Notes: a model not told the origin generated them from the letters alone. Shown: positions 1 to 13,971, counted from the stretch's first letter. The stretch is DNA of 64,000 nucleotides from Macrostomum hystrix (GCA_950097015.1 CATNEN010000001.1:7807001-7871000); one strand, 5' to 3'. Numbers and translations: made by a program.

Positions 1-3
1 GCT

Positions 4-180
4 GTGGTTTCTACCTGGTTGCCATTGTTTCTACCTTGTTACCATGGATACCTGGTTGCCATTGTTTCTACCTGGTTGCCATGGTTTCTACCTGGTTACT
101 ATGGTTTTTACCTGGTTGCCATGGTTTCTACTTGGCTACCATTGTTTGTACCTGACTACCATAGTTTCTGTATTTCACAT
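4..180. repeat. Minisatellite, 20-bp unit
   Basis: Degenerate copies of CTACCTGGTTGCCATGGTTT run from the window edge, so the array probably continues to the left. Confidence 0.9.
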
Positions 181-1035
181 ATTTCTGTATTTCACTATGA
201 GTTTCACATGGTTACCATAGTTACCAAGTGTCTGTCGTTACTAAGATATATTGTGTTTTTTCTTATTTAAAGATACGTTGGTCGTCCTGCTAACTTCAAA
301 GCATTGACTTGTCTTTTGCGTAGCTTAGTGCTTTCCATTTGAATTTGTATTTTTAAGAATTTGTACTGCAAATCATTCTTTAAGAAATATATTTTTCGAT
401 GTGTAGACAATTTTGTTGTTAAATGTTTTTAAAGCTTTTATTGTCAAGCAATTCAATGGCTGAAAGAATTTAAGTATTTTCTAATTATTTTTCTAATTTA
501 TATTTCTTAATTTTACTTTTAAACATCTTGCATATCATTATACTGGTATAGATAACAGAATAATCTCTTGTAAAACTATTTTTCACATTGCCATAATTTT
601 AGATAGTAGACACTGTTGTAAATATGCGTCATTGCCTACTTATAGTAGAGCTAAAAATAAATGGAAACGTCTGTATTTAAAAAATTCTTTTTTTCGAGCA
701 CTGTTTTTTATTGTATTTTTTGCAAGAAAAAATATGCATTTTAAGTCCAATGTAAAGTCACTAATAATTATTGAAAACATAACAGGCTCTACACATAATT
801 AACAAAAAGTCATGTGAAATCATTTGAAAGTATTTTTTATGTATGCCTGCTTTTTTTACATGCTTTAAAATTATTTCCTCAAAGCCTACTTGCAGTCCAA
901 GAGAAACAATGCGATAAGATGCGTGTTAAAGCTTTTTTTTGTTGTAACACTATGGCGTGTTTGACTAAGTCTATTTTCGCTTTTCACTTGTTTCTGAAGT
1001 ATTTTTATTTAAGTAAAAACTATGTTAAATACATA
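181..1035. other. AT-rich intergenic stretch
   Basis: No coding exon, RNA or mobile element recognised. Homopolymer T and A runs only. It may include the 3' end of a gene to the left. Confidence 0.5.
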
Positions 1036-1039
1036 CACA

Positions 1040-1640
1040 GGCTTAGATATGGCAGTGCCCATGCTGTTAGATATGACAGTGCCCAGGCTGTTAGATATGG
1101 CAGTGCCCAGGCTGTTAGATATGGCAGTGCCCAGGCTGTTAGATATGGCAATGCCCAGGCTGTTAGATATGACAGTGTTCAGGCTGTTAGATATGGCAGT
1201 TCAGGCTGTTAGATATGGCAGTTCATGCTGTTAGATATGGCAGTTCAGGCTGTTAGATATGGCAGTGTTCAGGCTGTTAGATATGGCAGTGTTCAGGCTG
1301 TTAGATATGGCAGTTCAGGCTGTTAGATATGGCAGTTCAGGCTGTTAGATATGGCAGTTCAGGCTGTTAGATATGGCAGTTCAGGCTGTTAGATATGGCA
1401 GTGTTCAGGCTGTTAGATATGGCAGTTCAGGCTGTTAGATATGGCAGTTCAGGCTGTTAGGTATGGCAGTTTAGGCTGTTAGGTATTGCAATTCAGGCTG
1501 TTAGATATGGCAATGTTCAGGCTGTTAGATATGGCAGTGTTCAGGCTGTTAGATATGGCAGTTCAGGCTGTTAGGTATGGCAATTCAGGCTGTTAGATAT
1601 GGCAATGTCCAGGCTGTTACGAGTAGATATGGCAGTTTGT
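1040..1640. repeat. Minisatellite, 20-24-bp unit
   Basis: Core GGCTGTTAGATATGGCAGT with a spacer that varies between GCCCA, GTTCA and TCA, so unit length switches along the array. It lies about 210 bp upstream of the PNISR start codon. Confidence 0.95.
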
Positions 1641-1853
1641 TAAAGTTAATCGTAGGGTTTTAAATCCTAAAGTTTAACTAATTAAACTTTGCTTCATCTT
1701 CTAGATCGCATTGCGATTTTCTGCTGGCCACAAGCAAGCTTAAAAAAATTAGCAACAATCAAATAAGAGAGTCGATAAGATCAACAACTCAAGCAAATTG
1801 ACACTTATTGGCACTAGCAGCAGCAGCCAGCAGCTTATAGCTCACTGCCAGCA

Positions 1854-4800
1854 ATGTGGGCAGCCCAAGCAAACAATCCCAATGGCGCCGGCGGTGCAGT
1901 AGATTGGGCAGAACTGGCTAGACAGTGGGTAAACAGTCAGCAACAGCCGCCGCTTTCTAGTCTGGATTCGGCTATGGATTCTGGCGCTTCCGCTGACCCT
2001 CCACCTCCCGGCATCGAACAGCAGCAGCAGCAGCCGTCCTGGAGTCGTTCCGCTCCCCCGCCACCGCTGCCTCAGCGTCCCAGCCTGCCGCCGCCTTCGT
2101 CTTGGGATCCGACGCAACCTCCGCCTGGTCATCAGCAATGGTTTCAGCCTCACCAGCCTCACCAGCCTCACCAGCCTCACCATCATCATCAGTCTACTTG
2201 GGACCGCGTGGCGCCTCCATCCGTACCGTCTCTGCCGCCACCACCGCCTCCGCCTCAAGCTCAGCAGCATCACCATCACTCGCATCCGTCTGTTCGAAGT
2301 TCCTTAATTCCTCCTCCGACACTTCATCAGCATCAGAATCATCATCATCATAAGCAGCTGCCACCGCCGCCGCCTCCTCCTCCGCCACCGCCGCCGCCGC
2401 TATCGTCGGCGCAGCCGCCACCGAATCGCGATCTGCCCGCTTGGCTGCGCGATGGATTGAAAAAAACTGGCCATTTAAAAGTTATGGAACAGCTGCAGAA
2501 TCAACAATTCGCTACTGTTAGTAGTCATGCTACTGAACAATATGCGGGCAATGCAAGTCCAAATGCTGGCTTTGATGTTCAGCAATCTGCTACGCATAGA
2601 GTTCAACCACCTGTTGACCACGAATCGACTACTCATCGCCGTCATTTGCCGCATCCGGACGACTTTGTGAGTGTCGTCTTTTCTTAGAAATCACTTTCCC
2701 GTTTCTCTATTTAAGGCGGCAACTCTACCAGATTATCAGTTTAAGTCTACCGTTTAACCAGATCCTCAGCTTCAGTCTTCCGTTCTCCCAGATCCTCAGT
2801 TTGAGTCTACCATTCTCCCAGATCCTCAGTTTGAGTCTACCATTCTCCCAGATCCTCAGTTTGAGTCTACCATTCTCCCAGATCCTCAGTTTGAGTCTAC
2901 CATTCTGCCAGATCCTCAGTTTGAGTCTACCATTCTCCCACATCCTCAGTTTGAGTCTAGCATTCTCCCAGATCCTCAGTTTGAGTCTACCATTCTCCCA
3001 GATCCTCAGTTTGAGTCTACCATTCTCCCAGATCCTCAGTTTGAGTCTACCATTCTCCCAGATCCTCAGTTTGAGTCTACCATTCTGCCAGATCCTCAGT
3101 TTGAGTCTACCATTCTCCCACATCCTCAGTTTGAGTCTAGCGTTCTCCCAGATCCTCAGTTTGAGTCTAGCATTCTCCCACATCCTCAGTTTGAGTCTAG
3201 CATTCTCCCAGATCCTCAGTTTGAGTCTACCATTCTCCCAGATCCTCAGTTTGAGTCTACCATTCTCCCACATCCTCAGTTTGAGTCTAGCATTCTCCCA
3301 GATCCTCAGTTTGAGTCTAGCATTCTCCCAGATCCTCAGTTTGAGTCTACCATTCTCCCAGATCCTCAGTTTGAGCTACCATTCATCCCAGATCCTCAGT
3401 TTGAGCTACCATTCATCCCAGATCCTCAGTTTGAGCTACCATTCATCCCAGATCCTCAGTTTGAGCTACCATTCTCCCACATCCTCAGTTTGAGTCTACC
3501 ATTCTCCCAGATCCTCAGTTTGAGTCTACCATTCTCCCAGATCCTCAGTTTGAGTCTACCATTCTCCCAGATCCTCAGTTTGAGTCTACCATTCTCCCAC
3601 ATCCTCAGTTTGAGTCTACCATTCTCCCACATCCTCAGTTTGAGTCTAGCATTCTCCCAGATCCTCAGTTTGAGTCTAGCATTCTCCCACATCCTCAGTT
3701 TGAGTCTAGCATTCTCCCAGATCCTCAGTTTGAGTCTACCATTCTCCCAGATCCTCAGTTTGAGTCTAGCATTCATCCCAGATCCTCAGTTTGAGCTACC
3801 ATTCTCCCAGATCCTCAGTTTGAGTCTAGCATTCTCCCACATCCTCAGTTTGAGTCTAGCATTCTCCCACATCCTCAGTTTGAGTCTACCATTCTCCCAC
3901 ATCCTCAGTTTGAGTCTACCATTCTCCCAGATCCTCAGTTTGAGTCTACCATTCTCCCAGATCCTCAGTTTGAGTCTACCATTCTCCCACATCCTCAGTT
4001 TGAGTCTAGCATTCTCCCAGATCCTCAGTTTGAGTCTAGCATTCTCCCACATCCTCAGTTTGAGTCTACCATTCTCCCAGATCCTCAGTTTGAGTCTAGC
4101 ATTCTCCCAGATCCTCAGTTTGAGTCTAGCATTCTCCCAGATCCTCAGTTTGAGTCTAGCATTCTCCCACATCCTCAGTTTGAGTCTAGCATTCTCCCAC
4201 ATCCTCAGTTTGAGTCTACCATTCTCCTCTATGATTTCATAACCTCTAGGATCTCATAATCCCATCTGATTTCATAATCCCTCTGATTTCATAATCCCTC
4301 TGATTTCATAATCCCTGTGATTTCATAATCCCATCTGATTTCATAATCCCTCTGATTTCATAATCCCTCTGATTTCATAATCCCTCTGATCTCATAATCC
4401 CTCTGATTTCATAATCCCTCTGTATTCCCCCACTCTATAATCCTCCCCTATTTAAGAAAATCCTGTCAATTTTCTTACCTTAAATTTTTATCTTTTCAAT
4501 TCCATTACCCAGTATAAAATCAATTTTTATCAATATCACTCCTTTGTCGTTTTATCTGCTTAAGGTTGAAGAAGATGGCGACGACTCACCTCAAACTGAG
4601 GACAGATCGAATCACCATCCCCCACCTGTGTCGCCAGTAGAACAGCAAAAAAATTATCTCAACGATAGAAGCGACAGGCAGGTGCATAGCCAATTCAGCG
4701 ACAATGAAGACAGTGACAACAGCGACGCAAAGTTTGACTCGAAAGAATCAAAGCGTTCTGCTCAAATTCTTGAAGCCGAGACAAAAACTGTGCTCACCAA

Positions 4801-7800
4801 CACTGGAGAACTGCAGCTCAAGGTCACCCCGCTGATTAGGGCGCATCCGGCTATCGCTAGACTGCCATCGCCCAAGCTATCCAAGCAGCAAATCGACGAG
4901 ATCTTGGTGCGTATATATCAGAGATCCTACTAGTGTAGTTATTCCCACCGCAGGTTCTTAGGCATCACGCCTTCACATCCGTTTGGCTCTCCAAGACCTC
5001 TAGTACTAGGGTCGGAGATGCATGAGACAGGGTGAGATAAGATACGATGGAGATAAGACTGTAGGGAGATAAGACAGTGGAGAGATGAGACAAGTGGAGA
5101 GATGAGAAAGTGGAGAGAGGAGACAGTGGAGAGATGAGACAGTGGAGAGATGAGACAGTGGAGAGATGAGACAGTGGAGAGATGAGACAAGGGAGAGATG
5201 AGACAGTGGAGAGATGAGAAAGTGGAGAGATCAGACAGAGGAGAGATGAGACTAGGGAGAGATGAGACAGTGGAGAGAGGAGACAGAGGAGAGATGAGAC
5301 AGTGGAGAGATGAGACAAGGGAGAGATCAGACAGAGGAGAGATGAGACAGTGGAGAGATGAGACAAGGGAGAGATCAGACAGAGGAGAGATGAGACAGTG
5401 GAGAGATGAGACAAGTGGAGAGATCAGACAGAGGAGAGATGAGACAGTGGAGAGAGGAGACAGAGGAGAGATGAGACAGTGGAGAGATGAGACCAGGGAG
5501 AGACAAAACAGGCTGAAGACTAGACATGAGGGGAATAAGACAGGGTGATGAGTGAAGGGAGATCAGACACAGCAGATATTATATAGGGGATTTGATAAAA
5601 CCAAAGCGAGAAGTGACAGGGTCTTGATAATAAGGACCAGTAAGTATTATTATAGAGTGCGGTATACGCTAATTAATAGTTTGTTGTTGAGACTTCATAG
5701 TGAAATTGGACATTAATTACAATTGATCAACATTCTCTTGTCTGCTTTTATAAAACCCGAATTTAACCCATCGAGTGTCTGTAAAAAAGTCGCATTAGGA
5801 TTTTCAAGCGATTCCCGCCAGCTTTAAACGCAGCTAACAAAGCCTAATAAATTATAGTTGGCTAAGCTCAAAGAGCTAATGACTGAGACACTGCTGGAGG
5901 TAACAACAAGCTTGATGACGGAGGTAGCCAACGAGGTTCTCAATAAATCTACGAAACGGCGCCAGCAAGGTCAGAAATGTTCCTTTCTTATTTGTTTTGC
6001 TGATGATTTGAAATTAATTTTTCAAAGAAACAATTTCTAACAACGATATCGTCGCCATATAGTTATACATTATGCCCCCTACTAAGTGTTTCTGGTCTTC
6101 CATTTAATAATATTCAAATATTTTTGTGTGCATTTTTTCCAGGCCTTGCGACTTGCTGCACTTTTATTTTGTATATTATCCTCACATATATTAGATTGTC
6201 TCTAGCCTAGTGATAAGAGCTTAGAGCTTTTGACCAAGAGGTCCGAAGTTCGAATCTCATTCCTAGATAAACTATTATATATTTGAGTAGGACACTTGAG
6301 TTTATCTAGTAAACAGTTAAGAAATGGTTAAGATGTATCATTAGCTATGTTAGAAATTGTAGCTGTGTGTCTGCCTCGCCAGTCCATGGACTGAACAGCT
6401 ACGCCACAGGCTGTGCATCTGACCCAGACGGGCTGGGTCTAATTCTCTATTATTATAATCGATTTGTCCTTTGTCTAGCAATCATAAAAATTTTGTTTCA
6501 CTAAAAAGTAAGTATGTCTTCTTTTCCACTCTGGTCTTCTGTCTGTTGCTTCTGAAAGCAAAAAAACAAAGTCAATGTTACTTTAATTTTTTCAAAAGCG
6601 CATCCTAATTTTGCAACAGCAGCAACAGCAGCAGCATTGGTGCCAGGCTATTATAGCAAAGCTGCCAATCGACCCAAACTTGGTAAGTGTTCGTTGAATT
6701 CATTCAAGCTCTTTGTGTTTTATCAGTCTTTGTTGGATCTTCGCATTGGGTTTTTAAGCTTTGCATTTAAAAGCTTTGAAAAATATATTTCTTGATTTCG
6801 TGTTTTTTCAAACTAACAGATATTTGGCATTGCAAATTTATTATGTCCACTTTATTTCGCTTAATTGTATAAAATATAACTATTTCTTGTCCTTTAAAAT
6901 GTCTAATCCCAGGGATTAGAATGCCTTATTCGATCCGAAGGATTAGTATCCTTAATCCTAAGGATTAGTATCCTTAATCCGAAGGATTAGTATCCTTAAT
7001 CCGAAGGATTAGTATCCTTAATCTGAAGGATTAGTATCCTTAATCCGAAGGATTAGTATCCTTAATCCGAAGGATTAGTATCCTTAATCCGAAGGATTAG
7101 TATCCTTAATCCGAAGGATTAGTATCCTTAATCCGAAGGATTAGTATCCTTAATCCGAAGGATAAGTATCCTTAATCCGAAGCATTAGTATCCTTAATCC
7201 GAAGGATTAGTATCCTTAATCCGAAGGATTAGTATCCTTAATCCGAAGGATTAGTATCCTTAATCCGAAGGATTAGTATCCTTAATCCGAAGGATTAGTA
7301 TCCTTAATCCTAAGGATTAGTATCCTTAATCCAAAGGATTAGTATCCTTAGTCCAAAGGATTAGTATCCTTAATCTGAAGGATTAGTATCCTTAATCTGA
7401 AGGATTAGTATCCTTAATCTGAAGGATTAGTATCCTTAATCCGAAGGATTAGTATCCTTAATCCGAAGGATTAGTATCCTTAATCCTAAGGATTAGTATC
7501 CTTAATCCAAAGGATTAGTATCCTTAGTCCAAATGATTAGTATCCTTAATCCAAAGGATTAGTATCCTTAATCCAAAGGATTAGTATCCTTAATCCAAAG
7601 GATTAGTATCCTTAATCTGAAGGATTAGTATCCTTAATCTGAAGGATTAGTATCCTTAATCTGAAGGATTAGTATCCTTAATCCGAAGGATTAGTATCCT
7701 TAATCCGAAGGATTAGTATCCTTAATCTGAAGGATTAGTATCCTTAATCTGAAGGATTAGTATCCTTAATCCGAAGGATTAGTATCCTTAATCCAAAGGA

Positions 7801-10800
7801 TTAGTATCCTTAATCCAAAGGATTAGTATCCTTAATCTGAAGGATTAGTATCCTTAATCCAAAGGATTAGTATCCTTTATCCAAAGGATTAGTATCCTTA
7901 ATCCAAAGGATTAGTATCCTTAATCCTAAGGATTAGTATCCTTAATCCGAAGGATTAGTATCCTTAATCCAAAGGATTAGTATCCTTAATCCAAAGGATT
8001 AGTATCCTTTATCAAAAGGATTAGTATCCTTAATCCGAAGGATTAGTATCATTAATCCAAAGGATTAGTATCATTAATCCAAAGGATTAGTATCATTAAT
8101 CCAAAGGATTAGTATCCTTAATCCAAAGGATTAGTATCCTTAATCCGAAGGATTAGTATCCTTAATCCAAAGGATTAGTATCCTTAATCCAAAGGATTAG
8201 TATCCTTAATCCAAAGGATTAGTATCCTTAATCCAAAGGATTAGTATCCTTAATCCAAAGGATTAGTATCCTTAATCCGAAGGATTAGTATCCTTTATCT
8301 GAAGGATTAGTATCCTTAATCCGAAGGATTAGTATCCTTTATCTGAAGGATTAGTATCCTTCATCCGAAGGATTAGTATCCTTAATCCAAAGGATTAGTA
8401 TCCTTAATCCAAAGGATTAGTATCCTTAATCCAAAGGATTAGTATCCTTAATCCAAAGGATTAGTATCCTTAATCCAAAGGATTAGTATCCTTAATCCAA
8501 AGGATTAGTATCCTTAATCCAAAGGATTAGTATCATTAATCCAAAGGATTAGTATCCATAATCCAAAGGATCATCCCTAATCCAAAGGAGTTTCAAGTGA
8601 GTTTCAAGACTTTAATCCTTAATCTTTACTCCTCTTCCAAAACCCTAGCTTGTAATAAGAACAATTATTTGACATTAGAATATAGTGTTGCTTTCTAATG
8701 TAACTCTCGATTAAGAATCGAAATTCCATTTGCAACTAAAACAGAGAATTAGATTTGTCATATTAATTTTGTTCAGTACCGTATACACACAGTAAATCCT
8801 TTCAGTAAATATTCTTTAATCAATAATTTTAATGGTTTTGAAATGTCTTTTGTATGCTTTCAATTACAAATTGTAACTAAAATTCAAGAAGCTATCTAAT
8901 AATACTGAACAATTTATTCAGAAACATTTTTCCTCTGCTTTTTTTTCTTTTTTAGCTACAAGTGAACATTTTTTAATATAAAAATATTACAGACTTATAA
9001 ACAGTTTTGTAATACTCATTACGTCAATCAAAGAAATTAACTTTTTGTTTTAAGGAATTCTAATAATCGTTATACTGTCATCGAATGAGTACAACTGAAG
9101 TCAAATGAACATCTTTGTTTCATTCGTTTAGAGTGATTCTTAAACAAAACTGTTAATTCCTAATAATCGAATCACAAATTCTTAGAATCCAATCCAGAAT
9201 CTCCCATCCCAAAACTGGAATCCCCAATTCTAAGTATCGACTTTAGAATCTCAAATCCCAAGACTGGAATCCCCAATTCTAAGTATCGACTTTAGAATCT
9301 CAAATCCCAAGACTGGAATCCCCAATTCTAAGTATCGACTTTAGAATCTCAAATCCCAAGATTGGAATCCCCAATTCGATACGACTTTAGAATCTCAAAT
9401 CCCAAGACTGGAATCCCCAATTCTAAGTATCGACTTTAGAATCTCAAATCCCAAGACTGGAATCCCCAATTCGATACGACTTTAGAATCTCAAATCCCAA
9501 GACTGGAATCCTCATTTCTAAGTATCGACTTTAGAATCTCAATTCCCAAGACTGGAATCCCCAATTCTATGAAACGACTATAGAATCTTAAATCCCAAGA
9601 CTGGAATCCTCATTTCTAAGTATCGACTTTAGAATCTCAATTCCCAAGACTGGAATCCCCAATTCTATGAAACGACTATAGAATCTCAAATCCCAAGACT
9701 GGAATCCTCATTTCTAAGTATCGACTTTAGAATCTCAATTCCCAAGACTGGAATCCCCAATTCTAAGTATCGACTTTAGAATCTCAATTCCCAAGACTGG
9801 AATCCCCAATTCTAAGTATCGACTTTAGAATCTCAATTCCCAAGACTGGAATCCCCAATTCTATGAAACGACTATAGAATCCTAAATCCCAAGACTGGAA
9901 TCCTCATTTCTAAGTATCGACTTTAGAATCTCAATTCCCAAGACTGGAATCCCCAATTCTATGAAACGACTATAGAATCTTAAATCCCAAGACTGGAATC
10001 CCCATTTCTAAGTATCGACTTTAGAATCTCAATTCCCAAGACTGGAATCCCCAATTCTAAGTATCGACTTTAGAATCTCAATTCCCAAGACTGGAATCCC
10101 CAATTCTAAGTATCGACTTTAGAATCTCAATTCCCAAGACTGGAATCCCCAATTCTATGAAACGACTATAGAATCTTAAATCCCAAGACTGGAATCCCCA
10201 ATTCTAAGTATCGACTTTAGAATCTCAATTCCCAAGACTGGAATCCCCAATTCTAAGTATCGACTTTAGAATCTCAAATCCCAAGACTGGAATCCCCAAT
10301 TCGATACGACTTTAGAATCTCAAATCCCAAGACTGGAATCCTCATTTCTAAGTATCGACTTTAGAATCTCAATTCCCAAGACTGGAATCCCCAATTCTAT
10401 GAAACGATTCTAGAATCTCAAATCCCAAGACTGGAATCCCCAATTCTAAGTATCGACTTTAGAATCTCAATTCCCAAGACTGGAATCCCCAATTCTAAGT
10501 ATCGACTTTAGAATCTCAAATCCCAAGACTGGAATCCCCAATTCGATACGACTTTAGAATCTCAAATCCCAAGACTGGAATCCTCATTTCTAAGTATCGA
10601 CTTTAGAATCTCAATTCCCAAGACTGGAATCCCCAATTCTATGAAACGATTCTAGAATCTCAAATCCCAAGAATGGAATCCATATTTCTAAGAAACGACT
10701 CCAGAATCTCAAATCTCAGGACTGGAATCCCCATTTCTAAGAAACGACTCCAGAACCAGAATCTCAAATCCCAATCCTAAATTCTAACAAACGACTCCAG

Positions 10801-13062
10801 AATCTTTAATCCCAAGACTGGAATCCCCAATTCTAAGAAACGACTCCAGAATCTCAGATCTTCCGAATTTCAATTTAAATCTCTCCCAAATAGAATATTT
10901 CCATCACCACAAAAGCCCTGTCAATCACATGTCTTCAATTCGATATTTGCGGCTGCTCACTTACTCAGGCCTTGATCAGTACGACGACGACAATGACGAC
11001 AATGCCAGCAACAGCAGCGGTGGCAGCATCCCCGCTGGTAGGCTGACACAGCAAAGGAATCGTTCGCAATCGAGGCACAGTCAGCTGACTGACTCGAACG
11101 ATTCTGACGCGGAGTTGAGCCGACTGGCGGCCGCAAAATCTGAGCGATTTGCCAAGCGACAGCGCGGGGACTTGGCCAGCAGAGGTGCGATTCCATTTTT
11201 GGGATATTTACGAATTTCTTATAAATAATTATTTGCCTAAATTCCAAGATCAAAACAAAACATTAAATAGATTTTTTCCTACAGACGGACTGTGGGATTA
11301 TGATAACCTAACCGCCATCCTAAATTCCAATGATCCCATAAGCCAACTTAAATCCCAATGATCCCATAGCCCAACTTAAACCCCAATGATCCCATTAGCC
11401 AAACTAAATCCCCATGATCCCATAACCCAACTTAAATCCCCATGATCCCATAACCCAACTTAAATCCCCATGATCCCATAGCCCAACATAAATCCCAATG
11501 ATCCCATAGCCAAACTTAAACCCCAATGATCCCATAACCCAACTTAAATCCCCATGATCCCATAAGCCAACTTAGATCCCCATGATCCCATAAGCCAACT
11601 TAAATCCCAATGAACCCATAACCCAACTTAAATCCCCATGATCCCATAGCCCAACATAAATCCCAATGATCCCATATCCAAACTTAAACCACAATGATCC
11701 CATAAGCCAACTTAAATCCCCATGATCCCATAAGCCAACTTAAATCCCAATGATCCCATAAGCCAACTTAAATCCCAATGATCCCATAACCCAACTTAAA
11801 TCCCAATGATCCTATAAACCAACTTAAATCACAATGATCCCATAACCCAACTTAAATCCCAATGATCCCATAACCCAACTTTAATCCCCATGATCCATAA
11901 GCCAACTTAAGTCCCAATGATCCCATAACCCAAATTAAAATCCTATTGATCCCATAACCCAGTTTTAATCCCCATGATCCCATAACCCAAATTAAATCCC
12001 AATGATCCCATAAGCCAACTTAAATCCCAATGATCCCATAACCCAACTTAAATCCCAATGATCCCATAGCCAAACTTAAACGCCAATGATCCCATAAGCC
12101 AACTTAAATCCCCATGATCCCATAGCCCAAATTAAATCCCAATGATCCCATAAGCCAACTAAAATCCTAATGAACCCACAATCTAAATCCAAATCTCAAT
12201 TATCCCATCTACTATATGAACTCTTCATTGATCCCAAAACCTAACTGAAATCCCCATGATCCCTCACATGACCATAATCAAGCTCAAATACAATCCGATT
12301 ACGTGTCCCAAATCCCAAATCCGGTTGATCGCATTGCCCAACTTTAATTCGATCGATCCAATTTCTATTTCAGATCGATCCGGTGCCTCGGCCAGTCCCT
12401 CTTCAGGTCATGCCAGACAGCAATCGTTGAGTAAAACTTATTCAAGTCGCCAGGCTAAACGCCGCAGCCGCAGCCGTAGCCGCATTAGTACAGGCAGCCC
12501 TGCGCCGAACCATCAGCAGTTGGCTTCCTCATCGGCTTCCGCCGCAAAGTTATCGCTGTCGTCTTCGTCTAGAAAACGCGATCATCAGCAACAGCAGCAG
12601 CAGCATCGCGATGAGCGATCGCGTCATCGTTCTAGATCTAGGTCCAAGTCTAGATCCAGGTCCAAATCCGGATCTCATAAGCGCTCGAGGCGTCGCAGTT
12701 CCAGGTCGCGCGAACGCGACCGTAGATCGACGCGAGATATTAGCAACAAAGACCGTGATCGACGCGACCGTGAAAGTGAACGTGACCGTGAACGCGACCG
12801 TGAAAGTGATCGCGACCGCGACCGACGTCGGAATCGTGATCGATCGCCGGCAATAGAAAAAGTTGCCCAACCGACTGCCGATTCCGACAGTCCGGAATGG
12901 ATTGAACAATCGGCGTCTAATACTGCCAGTCGCGGTGGCAACAAGAAGAAAAATAAAAAGCACAAACGCGGCGACAAAGGCAAAGATCATAGGCGCAGTA
13001 GTAATAAAGAGTCTAAGAGAAAGAGAAACGACTCGACTGGTGATAGCAGCGGCGATAGTTAA
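1854..13062 (+). CDS. PNISR: PNISR-like SR-related splicing protein (6 exons)
   Basis: Exons 1854-2666, 4565-4906, 5858-5969, 6599-6682, 10969-11184 and 12374-13062 join in frame to 751 codons plus stop (human PNISR is about 805 aa). Seen: an N-terminal VDWAELARQWV motif matching the family IDWAALAQAW; a long Pro/Gln/His-rich tract; LPAWLRDGLKK, matching LPAWIREGLEK; an acidic exon 2; MTETLLEVT in exon 3, matching the LLTEILLDVT helix; GLDQYDDDNDD in exon 5, at the place of the GGYGSGDSEDE acidic segment; and a C-terminal RS/RD-rich domain. All junctions are GT-AG and in phase. Known of the family: a nuclear-speckle SR-related protein tied to splicing. The first ATG after a stop-rich leader is used as start. 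Four of five introns carry minisatellites. Exon 3 and 4 borders are the least certain. Confidence 0.9.
2720..4230. repeat. Minisatellite, 30-bp unit, PNISR intron 1
   Basis: About 50 copies of a unit containing ATCCTCAGTTTGAGTCTA plus CCATTCTCCCAG. Main variants are ACC/AGC and CAG/CAC. The period is a multiple of three, so long open frames arise on both strands; a stop shortly after exon 1 shows it is not simply retained coding sequence. Confidence 0.97.
4225..4425. repeat. Minisatellite, 17-bp unit, PNISR intron 1
   Basis: About 11 copies of CCTCTGATTTCATAATC, directly abutting the 30-bp array. Confidence 0.92.
5035..5505. repeat. Minisatellite, 16-bp unit, PNISR intron 2
   Basis: Purine-rich GAGACAGTGGAGAGAT units with composite variants (CAGAGGAGAGAT, ACAAGGGAGAGAT) that form a longer superperiod of about 45 bp. 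Confidence 0.92.
6195..6455 (+). mobile_element. SINE-2-like tRNA-derived element in PNISR intron 3
   Basis: TAGCCTAGTGATAAGAGC resembles box A and GAAGTTCGAATCTC resembles box B, spaced as in a tRNA. A downstream GTCCATGGACTGAACAGCT is shared with the 59.3-kb element (CCATGGACTGAATAGCT). The tRNA arms do not fold fully, so this is a tRNA-derived repeat, not a tRNA gene. Confidence 0.6.
6905..8580. repeat. Minisatellite, 22-bp palindromic unit, PNISR intron 4
   Basis: About 75 copies of GGATTAGTATCCTTAATCC plus a variable three-base spacer (GAA, AAA, TAA, TGA). The unit is self-complementary: AAGGAT-TAGT-ATCCTT, and GGATTA with TAATCC. Confidence 0.97.
9180..10865. repeat. Minisatellite, 49-bp unit, PNISR intron 4
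   Basis: Units contain AATCCCAAGACTGGAATCCC and AAGTATCGACTTTAGAATCT. Subtypes differ by GATACGACT and ATGAAACGACTAT blocks and recur in blocks. The array ends about 100 bp before exon 5. Confidence 0.96.
11320..12250. repeat. Minisatellite, 28-bp unit, PNISR intron 5
   Basis: About 33 copies built on ATGATCCCATAACCCAACTT; the array fills nearly the whole intron. Confidence 0.96.
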
Positions 13063-13440
13063 AACTTTTTATAACAAAGTGAAACATGTTTTCAATCTTT
13101 GGGTCCTAATATAGGCTTCTTTGTGTTTCTTCTCGCCCTCTTTATCTTTCCCGGCCTCATTAATTTGCTAGCTTTTCTTAACCTTCCTTTGTTTAGTTGA
13201 AATAATTTTTTAGTTATTTATTGTCCTGTAAATAAGTAAATGCTTTTTTGTTACGATTGCTTGACTTTAAGTTTCAAACTCCAATTATTCATTGATAAAT
13301 CATTCTGGTCTCAATGTTATGTTTTCCTTCATATTGAGCATATTTTAATCTACGTAGCCAATAACCGTTTATCTCTGCTACTTAACGTTTAGAGTTTCTT
13401 TAAGTAAAAAAACTTAACCTGTAGTGTTTGTAAAAATAGT

Positions 13441-13970
13441 GAAAACAGTTCAAGCTTTAGGTGTGAAATTTTGGGGGTGGTTGTCCCGCAATTGCGAAAA
13501 CAGTTCAAGCTTTGGGTGTGAAATTTTGGGGGTGGTTGTCCCGCAATTGCGAAAACAGTTCAAGCTTTGGGTATGAAATTTTGGGGGTGGTTGTCCCGCA
13601 ATTGCGAAAACAGTTCAAGCTTTGGGTGTGAAATTTTGGGGGTGGTTGTCCCGCAATTGCGAAAACAGTTCAAGCTTTGGGTGTGAAATTTTGGGGGTGG
13701 TTGTCCCGCAATTGCGAAAACAGTTCAAGCTTTGGGTGTGAAATTTTGGGGGTGGTTGTCCCGCAATTGCGAAAACAGTTCAAGCTTTGGGTGTGAAATT
13801 TTGGGGGTGGTTGTCCCGCAATTGCGAAAACAGTTCAAGCTTTGGGTGTGAAATTTTGGGGTGGTTGTCCCGCGATTGCGAAAACAGTTCAAGCTTTGGG
13901 TGTGAAATTTTGGGGGTGGTTGTCCCACGATTGCGAAAACAGTTCAAGCTTTGGGTGTGAATTTAGAGTT
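13441..13970. repeat. Minisatellite, 55-bp unit, 3' of PNISR
   Basis: About 9.5 nearly identical copies including ACAGTTCAAGCTTTGGGTGT and GGGGGTGGTTGTCCCGCAAT. Low divergence suggests recent expansion. Confidence 0.96.
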
Positions 13971-13971
13971 T

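Noticed and set aside
814-1234. 132-codon frame covering the 20-24-bp array
   Set aside because: Its repeat part is array-derived and the leading part is T-rich with no features.
2725-4242. Long decapeptide-repeat frames on both strands
   Set aside because: 30-bp array in PNISR intron 1, between two exons that join in frame without it.
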